Below are positions 16,415 through 24,911 of a DNA stretch of 38,602 nucleotides, piece by piece. The position numbers and the translations under genes are program-made. Under the pieces are notes generated by a model. The model searched no databases. It saw only the letters and a list, made by a program, of their open reading frames with translations, and was not told where the DNA came from. The stretch spans positions 1 to 38,602 of the forward strand of contig CAZKFG010000013.1 in NCBI GenBank assembly GCA_964551985.1. Direction: 5' to 3'. The DNA comes from CAZKFG01 sp964551985 (lineage in GTDB: Bacteria > Bacillota > Negativicutes > Acidaminococcales > JAISLQ01). Positions within the stretch are counted from its first letter, which is position 1, and every line of letters starts with the position of its first letter.

Positions 16415-17407
16415 ATGGCAAGAATGTATTATGACAAAGATGCGAATATGGAATTTTTAAAAGATAAGACGGTTGCAGTTATTGGTTATGGTAGCCAAGG
16501 ACACGCACATTCTCTTAATCTTCAAGATAGCGGCATTAAAGTTATTGTAGGGCTGTATGAAGGTAGTAAATCAAGAGAAAAAGCGCAAAAAGCTGGTCTT
16601 ACTGTTATGATTAATGCCGAGGCTGTTAAACAAGCGGATATTGTTATGATTTTGACTCCTGACGAAAAACAAGGTCAAATTTATAAAACTGACATTGAAC
16701 CAAATCTAAAACCAAACGCAGCGCTTGCTTTCGGACACGGGTTTAACATTCACTTTGGTCAAATCACACCACCTGCCAGTGTAGACGTATTTATGGTAGC
16801 ACCAAAAGGTCCAGGACATTTGGTTCGCCGCGTATATACTGAAGGCGCTGGTGTTCCATGTTTGCTCGCTGTTCATCAAGATGCATCAGGTCACGCACAC
16901 GATATTGGCTTAGCTTATGCTAGAGCTATCGGCGGTACTCGTGCGGGTGTTTTAGAAACTACTTTTAAAGAAGAAACCGAAACAGATTTATTCGGTGAAC
17001 AATGTGTGCTTTGCGGCGGCGTTACTGCTCTAATTAAAGCTGGTTTTGAAGTGCTTGTTGAGGCTGGCTACAAACCAGAGAGTGCTTATTTTGAATGTAT
17101 GCACGAAATGAAGCTTATTGTTGATTTAATGTATGAAGGCGGTATGGGTAAAATGCGCCACTCGGTAAGTGATACTGCTGAATATGGCGATTATATGATA
17201 GGACCTCGCATTATAACTGAAGATACTAAAAATGAGATGAGAAAAGTACTTAAAGAAATCCAAACAGGTGAATTTGCTAAAAATTGGCTCTCTGAAAATC
17301 AAGTCAATAGACCGGTATTTAAATCTATGCGCCGCATAGAATCAGAGCACCAAATTGAGCAAGTAGGTAAAGAGCTTCGTTCGATGATGAGCTGGATAAA
17401 AAAATAG
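16415..17407 (+). CDS. ilvC: Ketol-acid reductoisomerase (class I)
   Basis: 330 aa, normal class I length. Isomerises and reduces acetolactate or acetohydroxybutyrate in valine and isoleucine synthesis. The N-terminal Rossmann domain has GYGSQGHAHSLNL; VAPKGPGHLVRR and AFGHGFNIHFG follow. The all-helical C-terminal domain has the Mg-binding acidic residues in ETETDLFGEQ and ESAYFECMHE. The cofactor loop reads GLYEGSKSREKA (residues 46-57), with Tyr48 where NADPH-dependent class I enzymes commonly have Arg. This may weaken 2'-phosphate recognition; the loop serines are kept. AAAGGAGAG precedes the ATG. Confidence 0.96.
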   Translation: MARMYYDKDANMEFLKDKTVAVIGYGSQGHAHSLNLQDSGIKVIVGLYEGSKSREKAQKAGLTVMINAEAVKQADIVMILTPDEKQGQIYKTDIEPNLKPNAALAFGHGFNIHFGQITPPASVDVFMVAPKGPGHLVRRVYTEGAGVPCLLAVHQDASGHAHDIGLAYARAIGGTRAGVLETTFKEETETDLFGEQCVLCGGVTALIKAGFEVLVEAGYKPESAYFECMHEMKLIVDLMYEGGMGKMRHSVSDTAEYGDYMIGPRIITEDTKNEMRKVLKEIQTGEFAKNWLSENQVNRPVFKSMRRIESEHQIEQVGKELRSMMSWIKK

Positions 17408-17418
17408 TACTTTAAATT

Positions 17419-17447
17419 ATGCAGGTGCCTTTCTTGGTCGCCTGCAT
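17419..17447 (+). other. Intercistronic hairpin between ilvC and leuA
   Basis: ATGCAGGTG (17419-17427) pairs with CGCCTGCAT (17439-17447) over nine base pairs with one wobble and an 11-base loop. An A-run, not a T-run, follows, so it is not a rho-independent terminator on this strand. It may mark an RNA processing or stability site inside the operon. Confidence 0.5.
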
Positions 17448-17472
17448 AAAAAATATAAGAGAGGGCAAAAAA

Positions 17473-19011
17473 ATGCAAAATAAAACAATCAAAATTTTTG
17501 ATACAACAATGCGTGATGGCGAGCAGACACCGGGTATTGCACTTGGTACTCCTGAAAAATTAGAGATTGCCCAAGCACTAGCAAGATTGAATGTAGATAT
17601 TATAGAAGCAGGTTTTCCGATAACTTCAAAAGGTGATTTTGATGCAGTAAAAACCATTTCCCAAAGGGTTAAAGGTCCTACAATTTGTGCTTTGGCAAGA
17701 ACCAACCCTGAAGATATTGAATGTGCTAGAGAAGCTTTAAAAGAAGCGGAAAAATCACGTATACACGTGTTTATTGCGACAAGTGACATACATTTGCAAT
17801 ATAAACTTAAAATGACTCGTGAACAAGTGCTAGAAGCCGCTGAAAAAGGTGTGGCACTTGCAAGAAAATATTGTGCTGATGTAGAATTTTCAGCTGAAGA
17901 TGCAACTCGTTCTGATTGGGATTTTTTGTGTCAAATATACACAAAAGCGATAGCCGCAGGCGCAACTACTCTTAACGTTCCTGATACTGTAGGTTATACT
18001 ACTCCTGGTGAGTATGCGGCATTAATACGCTATTTACGCGAAAAAGTTGAAAATATTGACAAAGCAGTTATCAGTGTGCATTGTCACGACGATTTAGGTC
18101 TGGGTGTGGCAAATTCACTCGCGGCGATAGAAGCTGGTGCAGGACAAATAGAATGTACCATCAACGGACTGGGCGAACGTGCTGGGAACGCGGCGATGGA
18201 AGAGATTGTAATGGCGCTTAATACCAGAAGCAATCATTTTAAAGCGACGACAAACATTGACACCCAACAAATTTATCGCACAAGCCGATTGGTAAGTTCA
18301 TTAACAGGTGTCTCTATTCCGCCTGTAAAAGCTGTGGTCGGTGAAAATGCCTTTGCACACGAATCTGGTATTCATCAACACGGTGTTTTGAGCAATCCTT
18401 TGACATATGAAATAATGACTCCTGAGACTGTAGGCATTGGTTCAAACTTTATTGTGCTTGGCAAACACTCTGGTCGCCACGCTTTTGCAAATCGCTTGCA
18501 AGAGATGGGTTATGATTTTGATCAAGACAAAGTAAATCAATTGTTTGTCCGCTTTAAAGAGCTTGCAGATCATAAGAAAAATATCTCTGATAGAGATTTA
18601 GAAGCTTTGGTTTCAGAAAAAGCGGCTTATCGTCCTGAGTGGTTTAGAGTAGTATCACATCAAGAACACAGCAGTGCTGGTGGTAGAGCTATTGGTTCTG
18701 TGGTACTTGAGTCTTCAGCAGGGACTATTGAAGAAGTTTGCTTTGGTGAAGGACCGGTTGACGCCGCTTATAAGGCAATTGAAAAAGCAGTTGGCTTTGA
18801 AATAAATCTTAAAGATTTCCAAATAAGAGCGGTTACAGGCGGTGTAGATGCCCTGGGTGAATCGACAGTCCTAATCGAACGTGACGGCAAAAAATTCTAC
18901 GGTCGTGGACTTAGTACTAACATCATTGAAGCTGCAATAAGGGCTTATATAAATGCTATTAACAGTATGATTGCAGCATGTGGTTTTCCTGATAGCGATA
19001 ATAATGCATAG
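17473..19011 (+). CDS. leuA: 2-isopropylmalate synthase
   Basis: 512 aa. Condenses acetyl-CoA with 2-oxoisovalerate, the first step of leucine synthesis. DRE-TIM barrel motifs are the N-terminal DTTMRDGEQTPG, SAEDATRSD, NVPDTVGYTTP and the metal-binding HCHDDLGLGVANS, with GLGERAGNAAMEE next. The C-terminal half carries the GENAFAHESGIHQHG segment and a LeuA dimer domain (about 390-505) for leucine feedback. The start is the ATG at 17473 behind GAGAGGG; an in-frame ATG at 17419 lies within the intercistronic hairpin and adds 18 residues of no family character. Citramalate synthase is a related alternative, but motifs and length fit LeuA better. Confidence 0.94.
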   Translation: MQNKTIKIFDTTMRDGEQTPGIALGTPEKLEIAQALARLNVDIIEAGFPITSKGDFDAVKTISQRVKGPTICALARTNPEDIECAREALKEAEKSRIHVFIATSDIHLQYKLKMTREQVLEAAEKGVALARKYCADVEFSAEDATRSDWDFLCQIYTKAIAAGATTLNVPDTVGYTTPGEYAALIRYLREKVENIDKAVISVHCHDDLGLGVANSLAAIEAGAGQIECTINGLGERAGNAAMEEIVMALNTRSNHFKATTNIDTQQIYRTSRLVSSLTGVSIPPVKAVVGENAFAHESGIHQHGVLSNPLTYEIMTPETVGIGSNFIVLGKHSGRHAFANRLQEMGYDFDQDKVNQLFVRFKELADHKKNISDRDLEALVSEKAAYRPEWFRVVSHQEHSSAGGRAIGSVVLESSAGTIEEVCFGEGPVDAAYKAIEKAVGFEINLKDFQIRAVTGGVDALGESTVLIERDGKKFYGRGLSTNIIEAAIRAYINAINSMIAACGFPDSDNNA

Positions 19012-19025
19012 GCGGTGAATTTTAT

Positions 19026-20285
19026 ATGGCAATGACTATGACACAAAAAATACTAGCTAAAAGTGCAGGTTTAAAAAGCGTTGAGGCAGGCGATTTGATA
19101 ATAAGTAAATTAGATTTAGTTATGGCAAACGACATAACTGCACCACCTGCTATTTGGGAGTTTGAAAAAATCGGCAAACAAAAGGTGTTTGATAAAAGTA
19201 AAGTAGCTTTAGTTCCAGACCACTTTACGCCTAATAAAGATATAAAATCTGCTCAAATGTGCAAAGTTACTCGCGATTTTGCGCGCAGCCAGCAAATAGA
19301 GCATTATTTTGAAGTAGGTAGGGTCGGCATAGAACACGCACTACTTCCAGAAAAAGGACTTGTTGCTCCTGGTGAAGTTATTATTGGTGGCGATTCACAC
19401 ACCTGTACTTATGGCGCGGTAAATGCTTTTAGTACAGGTGTTGGACAAACAGATATTGGGGCGGCGTTTGCCAGTGGCGACACTTGGCTAAAAGTACCGC
19501 CTGCGATAAAAGTTGTTTTAAAAGGCAAACTACCAAAATATGTAAAGGGTAAAGACATTGTCTTAACGCTTATAGGTAAAATCGGCGTAGATGGTGCAAG
19601 ATACCAGTCGCTAGAATTTTTTGGAGATATAGCTGAGCTTACAATGGACGATAGATTTACAATTTGCAATATGGCGATTGAAGCTGGAGCCAAAAACGGT
19701 ATTTTCCCTTGCGATGAAGTAACTAAAGAATATTTAAAAGATAAAGTAACAAGAGATTATACATGCTTTGAAGCGGATACCGACGCAGTCTATGAACAAA
19801 CAGTAGAAATTGAGCTGGACAAAATGAAACCTGTTGTGGCTCATCCACATTTGCCTGAAAATGTTTTTAGTGTAGACGAGTCAAAAAATATCAAAGTAGA
19901 CCAAGTAATAATAGGCTCTTGTACTAACGGCAGATTATCAGATTTGGCACAGGCGGCAGAGGTTTTAAAAGGCAAAAAAGTGCATGATGATGTTAGAGTA
20001 ATCGTTTTCCCGGCAACACAAAAAATATATTTGCAAGCAATAGAACTAGGCTACATAAAAACCTTTATTGATGCAGGTGTTGCAGTCAGTACACCAACTT
20101 GCGGACCGTGTCTTGGCGGACACATGGGTATACTTGCCGAAGGTGAAATTGCTATTGCCACAACAAACCGCAATTTTAAAGGTCGTATGGGACATATTGA
20201 CAGTAAAATTTATCTGGCAAGCCCATACACAGCCGCAGCAAGTGCAATTTTAGGTCGCATAGCAAGTCCTGAGGAGGTAATGTAA
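19026..20285 (+). CDS. leuC: 3-isopropylmalate dehydratase large subunit, copy 1
   Basis: 419 aa, the short archaeal/Firmicute type of LeuC in the aconitase family. With LeuD it isomerises 2- to 3-isopropylmalate through a [4Fe-4S] cluster. Cluster ligands are visible as the Cys of GSCTNGR (about residue 300) and the CxxC of TPTCGPCLGGH (about 360). GDSHTCTYGAVNAFSTGVG is the usual substrate-site segment. It starts 14 bases after leuA. Its 3' end carries the ribosome-binding site for leuD, which begins one base after the leuC stop. A second complete leuC lies after leuD. Both copies keep every cluster ligand, so neither looks dead. Confidence 0.95.
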   Translation: MAMTMTQKILAKSAGLKSVEAGDLIISKLDLVMANDITAPPAIWEFEKIGKQKVFDKSKVALVPDHFTPNKDIKSAQMCKVTRDFARSQQIEHYFEVGRVGIEHALLPEKGLVAPGEVIIGGDSHTCTYGAVNAFSTGVGQTDIGAAFASGDTWLKVPPAIKVVLKGKLPKYVKGKDIVLTLIGKIGVDGARYQSLEFFGDIAELTMDDRFTICNMAIEAGAKNGIFPCDEVTKEYLKDKVTRDYTCFEADTDAVYEQTVEIELDKMKPVVAHPHLPENVFSVDESKNIKVDQVIIGSCTNGRLSDLAQAAEVLKGKKVHDDVRVIVFPATQKIYLQAIELGYIKTFIDAGVAVSTPTCGPCLGGHMGILAEGEIAIATTNRNFKGRMGHIDSKIYLASPYTAAASAILGRIASPEEVM

Positions 20286-20286
20286 T

Positions 20287-20766
20287 ATGTCAAACGTATG
20301 GAGATATGGTGACCACGTAGATACAGATGTAATAATTCCGGCAAGATACCTAAATATCGCCGATCACAAAGAGCTTGCCCAGCATGCTATGGAAGATATT
20401 GACAAAAGCTTTGCTGGTGGCGTTAAAGAGGGCGATTATATAGTTGCAGGTAAAAACTTTGGTTGCGGATCATCGCGTGAACACGCGCCGATAGTGCTAA
20501 AAGTCAAAGGTGTACCTGTAGTTATAGCTGATAGCTTTGCCAGAATTTTCTATCGTAACGCTATAAATATCGGTCTGCCTGTTATGGAAATAGGTGCAGA
20601 AGTTGAAAAAATCCAAAAAGGCGACACTTTGGATGTAGATTTGAATAATGGCACGATAACAATTGTCAACAAAAACATTACAATTAAAACCAAACCATTG
20701 CCAGAATTTATCCAACAAATAGCTAAAGCAGGCGGTCTTATCAACTATGCCAAGCAAAAAGGCTAA
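20287..20766 (+). CDS. leuD: 3-isopropylmalate dehydratase small subunit
   Basis: 159 aa, swivelling small subunit of the isopropylmalate isomerase. Recognised by DVIIPARYLNI near residues 14-24 (the loop that contributes substrate specificity), the GKNFGCGSSREHAP motif around 55-68 and RIFYRNAINIGLPV. It is the only small subunit in the window and lies between two large-subunit genes, so it would have to pair with one or both. The specificity-loop tetrapeptide YLNI was not decisive for me in assigning substrate. Confidence 0.94.
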   Translation: MSNVWRYGDHVDTDVIIPARYLNIADHKELAQHAMEDIDKSFAGGVKEGDYIVAGKNFGCGSSREHAPIVLKVKGVPVVIADSFARIFYRNAINIGLPVMEIGAEVEKIQKGDTLDVDLNNGTITIVNKNITIKTKPLPEFIQQIAKAGGLINYAKQKG

Positions 20767-20781
20767 GGGGGCTTTACTTTT

Positions 20782-22041
20782 ATGGCAATGACAATGACCC
20801 AAAAAATTCTTGCCAAACACTGCTCTTTAGACAGTGTTCAGTCAGGTGATTTGATAATAAGCAAGATTGATTTAGCGCTTACAAACGATATAATGGGTGC
20901 AAACACTTTTGAAGAATTTGAAAAAATCGGCAAAAAAACCGTCTTTGATAAGGAAAAAATTGCTTTAGTACCCGATCACTTTGTACCGTGTAATGATATA
21001 AAATCAGCTATGTTATCGCAAAAATTGAGAAACTATGCGAAAAAATATGACATTAAAAATTATTTTGAACTAGGTCGCATGGGTATAGAACATGCACTAT
21101 TACCAGATGGTGGCTTTATTGCACCAGCAGAGGTGATTATCGGTGCAGACTCACACACCTGCACTTATGGTGCGCTAAATGCTTTTAGTACGGGTGTTGG
21201 TCTGACCGATCTTGGTGCGTCCTTGGCCAGTGGTGAAATATGGCTTAAAGTGCCATCAGCGATAAAGGTCGTATTAAAAGGTAAAATGCCTAAATATGTA
21301 AAAGGTAAAGACATTATTTTAACCTTGATTGGAAAAATCGGCGTAGATGGCGCCAGATACCAATCGTTAGAATTTTTTGGTGATCTAGCCGAGCTGACAA
21401 TGGCAGATAGATTTACAATTTGCAATATGGCGATTGAAGCCGGAGCAAAAAACGGTATCTTCCCTTATGATGAGGTAACTAAAGACTATTTAAAAGATAA
21501 AGTAACAAGAGACTATACTCCTGTTGAGGCGGACCCAGATGCTATTTATGATAGGGTTGTTGAGATTGAATTAGACAAAATGCAGCCTGTCGTTGCTTGT
21601 CCGCATTTACCTGAGAATGTTAAGACTACAGAAGAAGTTAAAAATGTAGCTGTCGATCAAGTAATAATAGGCTCTTGCACTAACGGTAGGTTAGATGATT
21701 TAGCGCAAGCGGCAGAAATTTTAAAAGATAGACAAATTCATCCGAATGTACGCACTATAATCATTCCGGCAACTCAAGAAATATACTCTAAAGCGATGGA
21801 GCTAGGCTATATGAAAATATTTGTAGATGCCGGCGCGGCTGTTAGCACTCCGACTTGCGGTCCTTGCTTTGGTGGACACATGGGAATTCTCGCCAATGGC
21901 GAAGTTGCGGTTTCTACAACAAACCGTAATTTTAAAGGGCGTATGGGAGACATTGAAAGTAAAATTTATCTATCTGGTGCTTATGTTGCCGCGGCAAGTG
22001 CTGTGGCAGGTCATATTTGCCAGCCTGATGATATTAAATAA
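20782..22041 (+). CDS. leuC: 3-isopropylmalate dehydratase large subunit, copy 2
   Basis: 419 aa, exactly the same length as the copy at 19026-20285 and colinear throughout. The cluster ligands (GSCTNGR and TPTCGPCFGGH) and GADSHTCTYGALNAFSTGVG are kept. Divergence is uneven: roughly 60 percent identity over the first 100 residues, but 75 of 81 residues identical in the centre (21277-21519), including a 35-base stretch identical to copy 1. This points to a tandem duplication around leuD, with later gene conversion or strong constraint in the middle. It may be a redundant LeuC or a paralogue for a related substrate such as citramalate or a homologue of isopropylmalate; the sequence alone does not tell. 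Confidence 0.92.
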   Translation: MAMTMTQKILAKHCSLDSVQSGDLIISKIDLALTNDIMGANTFEEFEKIGKKTVFDKEKIALVPDHFVPCNDIKSAMLSQKLRNYAKKYDIKNYFELGRMGIEHALLPDGGFIAPAEVIIGADSHTCTYGALNAFSTGVGLTDLGASLASGEIWLKVPSAIKVVLKGKMPKYVKGKDIILTLIGKIGVDGARYQSLEFFGDLAELTMADRFTICNMAIEAGAKNGIFPYDEVTKDYLKDKVTRDYTPVEADPDAIYDRVVEIELDKMQPVVACPHLPENVKTTEEVKNVAVDQVIIGSCTNGRLDDLAQAAEILKDRQIHPNVRTIIIPATQEIYSKAMELGYMKIFVDAGAAVSTPTCGPCFGGHMGILANGEVAVSTTNRNFKGRMGDIESKIYLSGAYVAAASAVAGHICQPDDIK

Positions 22042-22053
22042 GGAAGTGAAACT

Positions 22054-23115
22054 ATGAAAGTAGTACTCATTGGTGGCGACGGAATTGGCGTTGAAATAGT
22101 TGACGCAGCGCAAAGAGTGTTAAAAACTGTTGCTAAAAAACAAAAACTCAATATAGAATACGAAGAAAAATATGCAGGTGGCATAGCGATAGACAAATTC
22201 GGTGTACCATTGCCCGATGAAACAATTGCCGCTTGCAAGGCAGCTGATGCTACACTTTTAGGTGCAGTTGGCGGACCTAAGTGGGATAATGTAGACCCAA
22301 GTATTAGAGCAGAAAAAGCTATCTTAGGGCTTAGAAAACAACTGGGACTTTATATAACCCTTCGTCCTATACGCATAAGTGAACATCTTGTGGATTATTC
22401 ACCACTTAAAAAAGAAAACGTTCAAGGTGTAGATTTGCTCATCGTAAGAGAACTTACAGGCGGTATATATTTTGGCGAGAGAAAAGAAGCTTATATAGAA
22501 GGCGGCATTGAAAAAGCTTGGGATAAAGAAGAATATACAAGACCTGAAATCGAACGTATTTTACATTATTCTTTCAAAGCTGCACAAAACAGACGCAAAA
22601 AAGTAACATGTGTGGAAAAATCTAATGTTTTAGCATCATCTCGCCTATGGAAAAAAGTTGCAGGCGAGGTGTCAAGAGAATATAACGATGTACAACTAGA
22701 GCATATGTACGTGGATAACTGTGCAATGCAGCTCATCTTAAATCCAAAATCTTTTGATGTTGTTGTTACAAGCAACCTGTTTGGCGACATTTTAAGCGAC
22801 GAGGCGGCAGTTGTTACAGGGTCAATTGGTATGCTTCCTTCAGCGAGCATAGGGGATGGTTCTGGCGTTTATGAACCAATTCACGGCTCGGCGCCTGACA
22901 TTGCAGGACTTGGCATAGCAAATCCTGTCGGAACTATTTTATCTGCAGCTATGTTACTTCGTTTTTCACTAAACAACGAAGATGGTGCCAAAGCCATAGA
23001 ACAAGCAGTAGACAAAGTTTTAGCGCAAGGTTATAGAACAAAAGATTTATACAAACACGGTTGCACAGAGGTTAGCACAGAGAAAATGGGTGAACTGATA
23101 GAGAAGCAACTATAA
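22054..23115 (+). CDS. leuB: 3-isopropylmalate dehydrogenase
   Basis: 353 aa. Oxidatively decarboxylates 3-isopropylmalate with NAD+ in leucine synthesis. Family motifs are GGDGIGVEIVDAA at the N-terminus, LGAVGGPKWD, the substrate-binding LRKQLGLYITLRPIR, VRELTGGIYFGE, the metal-binding NLFGDILSDEAA and the NAD-binding HGSAPDIAGLGIANPVG. AAGGAAGTG provides the ribosome-binding site 12 bases after the second leuC. Confidence 0.96.
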   Translation: MKVVLIGGDGIGVEIVDAAQRVLKTVAKKQKLNIEYEEKYAGGIAIDKFGVPLPDETIAACKAADATLLGAVGGPKWDNVDPSIRAEKAILGLRKQLGLYITLRPIRISEHLVDYSPLKKENVQGVDLLIVRELTGGIYFGERKEAYIEGGIEKAWDKEEYTRPEIERILHYSFKAAQNRRKKVTCVEKSNVLASSRLWKKVAGEVSREYNDVQLEHMYVDNCAMQLILNPKSFDVVVTSNLFGDILSDEAAVVTGSIGMLPSASIGDGSGVYEPIHGSAPDIAGLGIANPVGTILSAAMLLRFSLNNEDGAKAIEQAVDKVLAQGYRTKDLYKHGCTEVSTEKMGELIEKQL

Positions 23116-23130
23116 AAAGGGGGCGAAACC

Positions 23131-24795
23131 ATGCAAATGACAGGTGCCAATATAATCATCCGTTGCCTAGAAGAGATGGGCGTTACAACGGTTTTTGGCT
23201 ACCCGGGCGGAGCTATTTTGCCTTTTTATGACGCACTGGGCCAAAACAAAACAATTAAACATATCTTAACAGTACACGAACAAGGTGCTGCACATGCTGC
23301 AGAAGGGTTCGCCAGAGCCAGCGGCAAAGTTGGAGTTTGCATTGCAACATCAGGTCCTGGTGCGACAAACCTGGTCTCTGGGCTTGCAAGTGCTTTTTTA
23401 GATTCCATCCCTGTTGTAGCAATAACAGGACAGGTAGCGAGAAATCTTATTGGGCGTGATGCTTTTCAGGAAGTCGATATTACAGGAATAAGTATGCCGA
23501 TAACAAAGCACAACTTTTTGGTAAAACATCCAAGTCAGCTTGCAGATACAATACGCCTTGCCTTTGATGTTGCAGCATCAGGTAGACCTGGTCCTGTACT
23601 TGTCGATGTACCGCGAGATATTCAAACAATGATGATAGAATATGAATGTTTGCCGAAAAAGCCCAAAGCGGTAAGCAGACAATGTGATGAACAGGATATA
23701 TTAAGCGCTGTAAAAGCGATAGAAAACTGCAAAAGACCGATAATGTTAGTCGGTGGCGGAGCAGTTGCGGCAAATGTACAAGAAGAACTCATTCAAATCG
23801 CCGAGAAGATAAATATGCCTGTAGCTAGCACTTTGATGGGTCTTGGTGCTTTTCCTGGTAGGCATGATTTATTTTTAGGTATGACAGGATTACATGGCTT
23901 AGAGCGTGCAAACAACGCAGTGTATGAGTCTGATTTACTCCTTGCTGTTGGTAGTCGCTTTAACGATAGGGTTACCGGTGATAGGAAAACTTACACAGAT
24001 AAAAAGACTGTAATTCACATTGATGTGGATCCTGCCGAGATAGATAAAAACGTTTTTGCCGGTATTGGACTTGCAGGGGACATGAAATGTTGCCTGAAAA
24101 AACTGGAAAAACAAATAACAGGTACAACACCGCAAGCGTGGTGGAACAAAATAAACGATTGGCCTGATACTAATGACGCCATTCGCGGTACAACTGCGCC
24201 GTTATTTATAAAAGCCTTGTCTCAAGCGGCGCTTGACAAAGACGTGATTTTTGTAACAGATGTAGGGCAGCATCAAATGTGGGCAGCACAACATTTGAAA
24301 ATTGACAAACCACGCAACTGGATTACCTCGGGCGGTTTAGGCTGTATGGGTTTTGGACTTCCTGCTGCGATGGGCGCACAAGCATCAAGACCAGATAGTA
24401 AAGTAATTTGTATATCGGGTGATGGTGGTTTTAAAATGACTGGCAATGAGCTCTACACTATAGTTAGAAACAATTTGCCTGTTATTAGCATAGTATTTAA
24501 CAATACAGGACTTGGTATGATAAGACAACTTCAACAAGTAATGTTTGAAAACAGATATTTTGCTTGTGAGCAACCGCCGGAATTTGACTTTATAACTTAT
24601 GCCAAAGCTTTTGGTATACAAGGCGAGAGAGTTTACACTCCAGAAGAATTGCTGCATGCAGTAACAGCGGCACTTAAAGGAGAAAAACCTGCCTTTATAG
24701 AAGTTGTTATCAAACCAACTGATATGGTAAAACCGATGATTAACATGGGCAGTGGGCTTAATACCTATATAAAATTTCCTTTGCCACCAGAATAA
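23131..24795 (+). CDS. ilvB: Acetolactate synthase large (catalytic) subunit
   Basis: 554 aa. ThDP-dependent enzyme that makes acetolactate and acetohydroxybutyrate. The catalytic Glu is at position 50 in HEQGAAHAAEGFAR, after VFGYPGGAILPFYDAL. A central FAD-binding domain follows, and the C-terminal ThDP motif GDGGFKMTGNEL begins near residue 430, with VFNNTGLGMIRQ after it. An MQMTGA start, with the third residue also Met, leaves a two-residue start ambiguity. It is the last gene of the operon, far from its regulatory subunit ilvN. No terminator follows immediately; the hairpin at 24901 may end read-through transcripts. Confidence 0.96.
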   Translation: MQMTGANIIIRCLEEMGVTTVFGYPGGAILPFYDALGQNKTIKHILTVHEQGAAHAAEGFARASGKVGVCIATSGPGATNLVSGLASAFLDSIPVVAITGQVARNLIGRDAFQEVDITGISMPITKHNFLVKHPSQLADTIRLAFDVAASGRPGPVLVDVPRDIQTMMIEYECLPKKPKAVSRQCDEQDILSAVKAIENCKRPIMLVGGGAVAANVQEELIQIAEKINMPVASTLMGLGAFPGRHDLFLGMTGLHGLERANNAVYESDLLLAVGSRFNDRVTGDRKTYTDKKTVIHIDVDPAEIDKNVFAGIGLAGDMKCCLKKLEKQITGTTPQAWWNKINDWPDTNDAIRGTTAPLFIKALSQAALDKDVIFVTDVGQHQMWAAQHLKIDKPRNWITSGGLGCMGFGLPAAMGAQASRPDSKVICISGDGGFKMTGNELYTIVRNNLPVISIVFNNTGLGMIRQLQQVMFENRYFACEQPPEFDFITYAKAFGIQGERVYTPEELLHAVTAALKGEKPAFIEVVIKPTDMVKPMINMGSGLNTYIKFPLPPE

Positions 24796-24806
24796 CAAAA
24801 CTGAAC

Positions 24807-24835
24807 TTGAAGCAAAAAAAATATTGTGATATAAT
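24807..24835 (+). promoter_or_regulatory. Strong extended -10 promoter of the btuFCD-cbiZ operon
   Basis: TTGAAG (24807-24812), 17-base spacer, consensus TATAAT (24830-24835) preceded by an extended-10 TGA. Transcription should begin near 24842, giving a leader of about 100 bases. Confidence 0.8.
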
Positions 24836-24841
24836 CAATTA

Positions 24842-24911
24842 GTTGGTTATATCTGAGTTTATCTCACTTAGTTATGACTGGAGAAGTACTAAATGAGTAT
24901 AAAGACTTCTC
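24842..24911 (+). promoter_or_regulatory. Unidentified attenuator leader with possible pseudoknot, upstream of btuF
   Basis: CTCACTTAGT (24863-24872) can pair with ACTAAATGAG (24888-24897), ten positions with one C-A mismatch. The loop's GAGAAGT (24881-24887) is the exact complement of ACTTCTC (24905-24911), which is also the left arm of the terminator that follows. Pairing of loop and tail would give an H-type pseudoknot that prevents termination. A competing small hairpin, TGAG with CTCA (24854-24857 and 24863-24866), could disrupt the main stem. I see none of the cobalamin riboswitch consensus elements and do not recognise the class. Ligand or factor unknown. Confidence 0.5.

Noticed and set aside
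17419..17472. Upstream ATG for leuA
   Set aside because: It lies in the intercistronic hairpin and lacks a ribosome-binding site; LeuA homology begins at the ATG at 17473.
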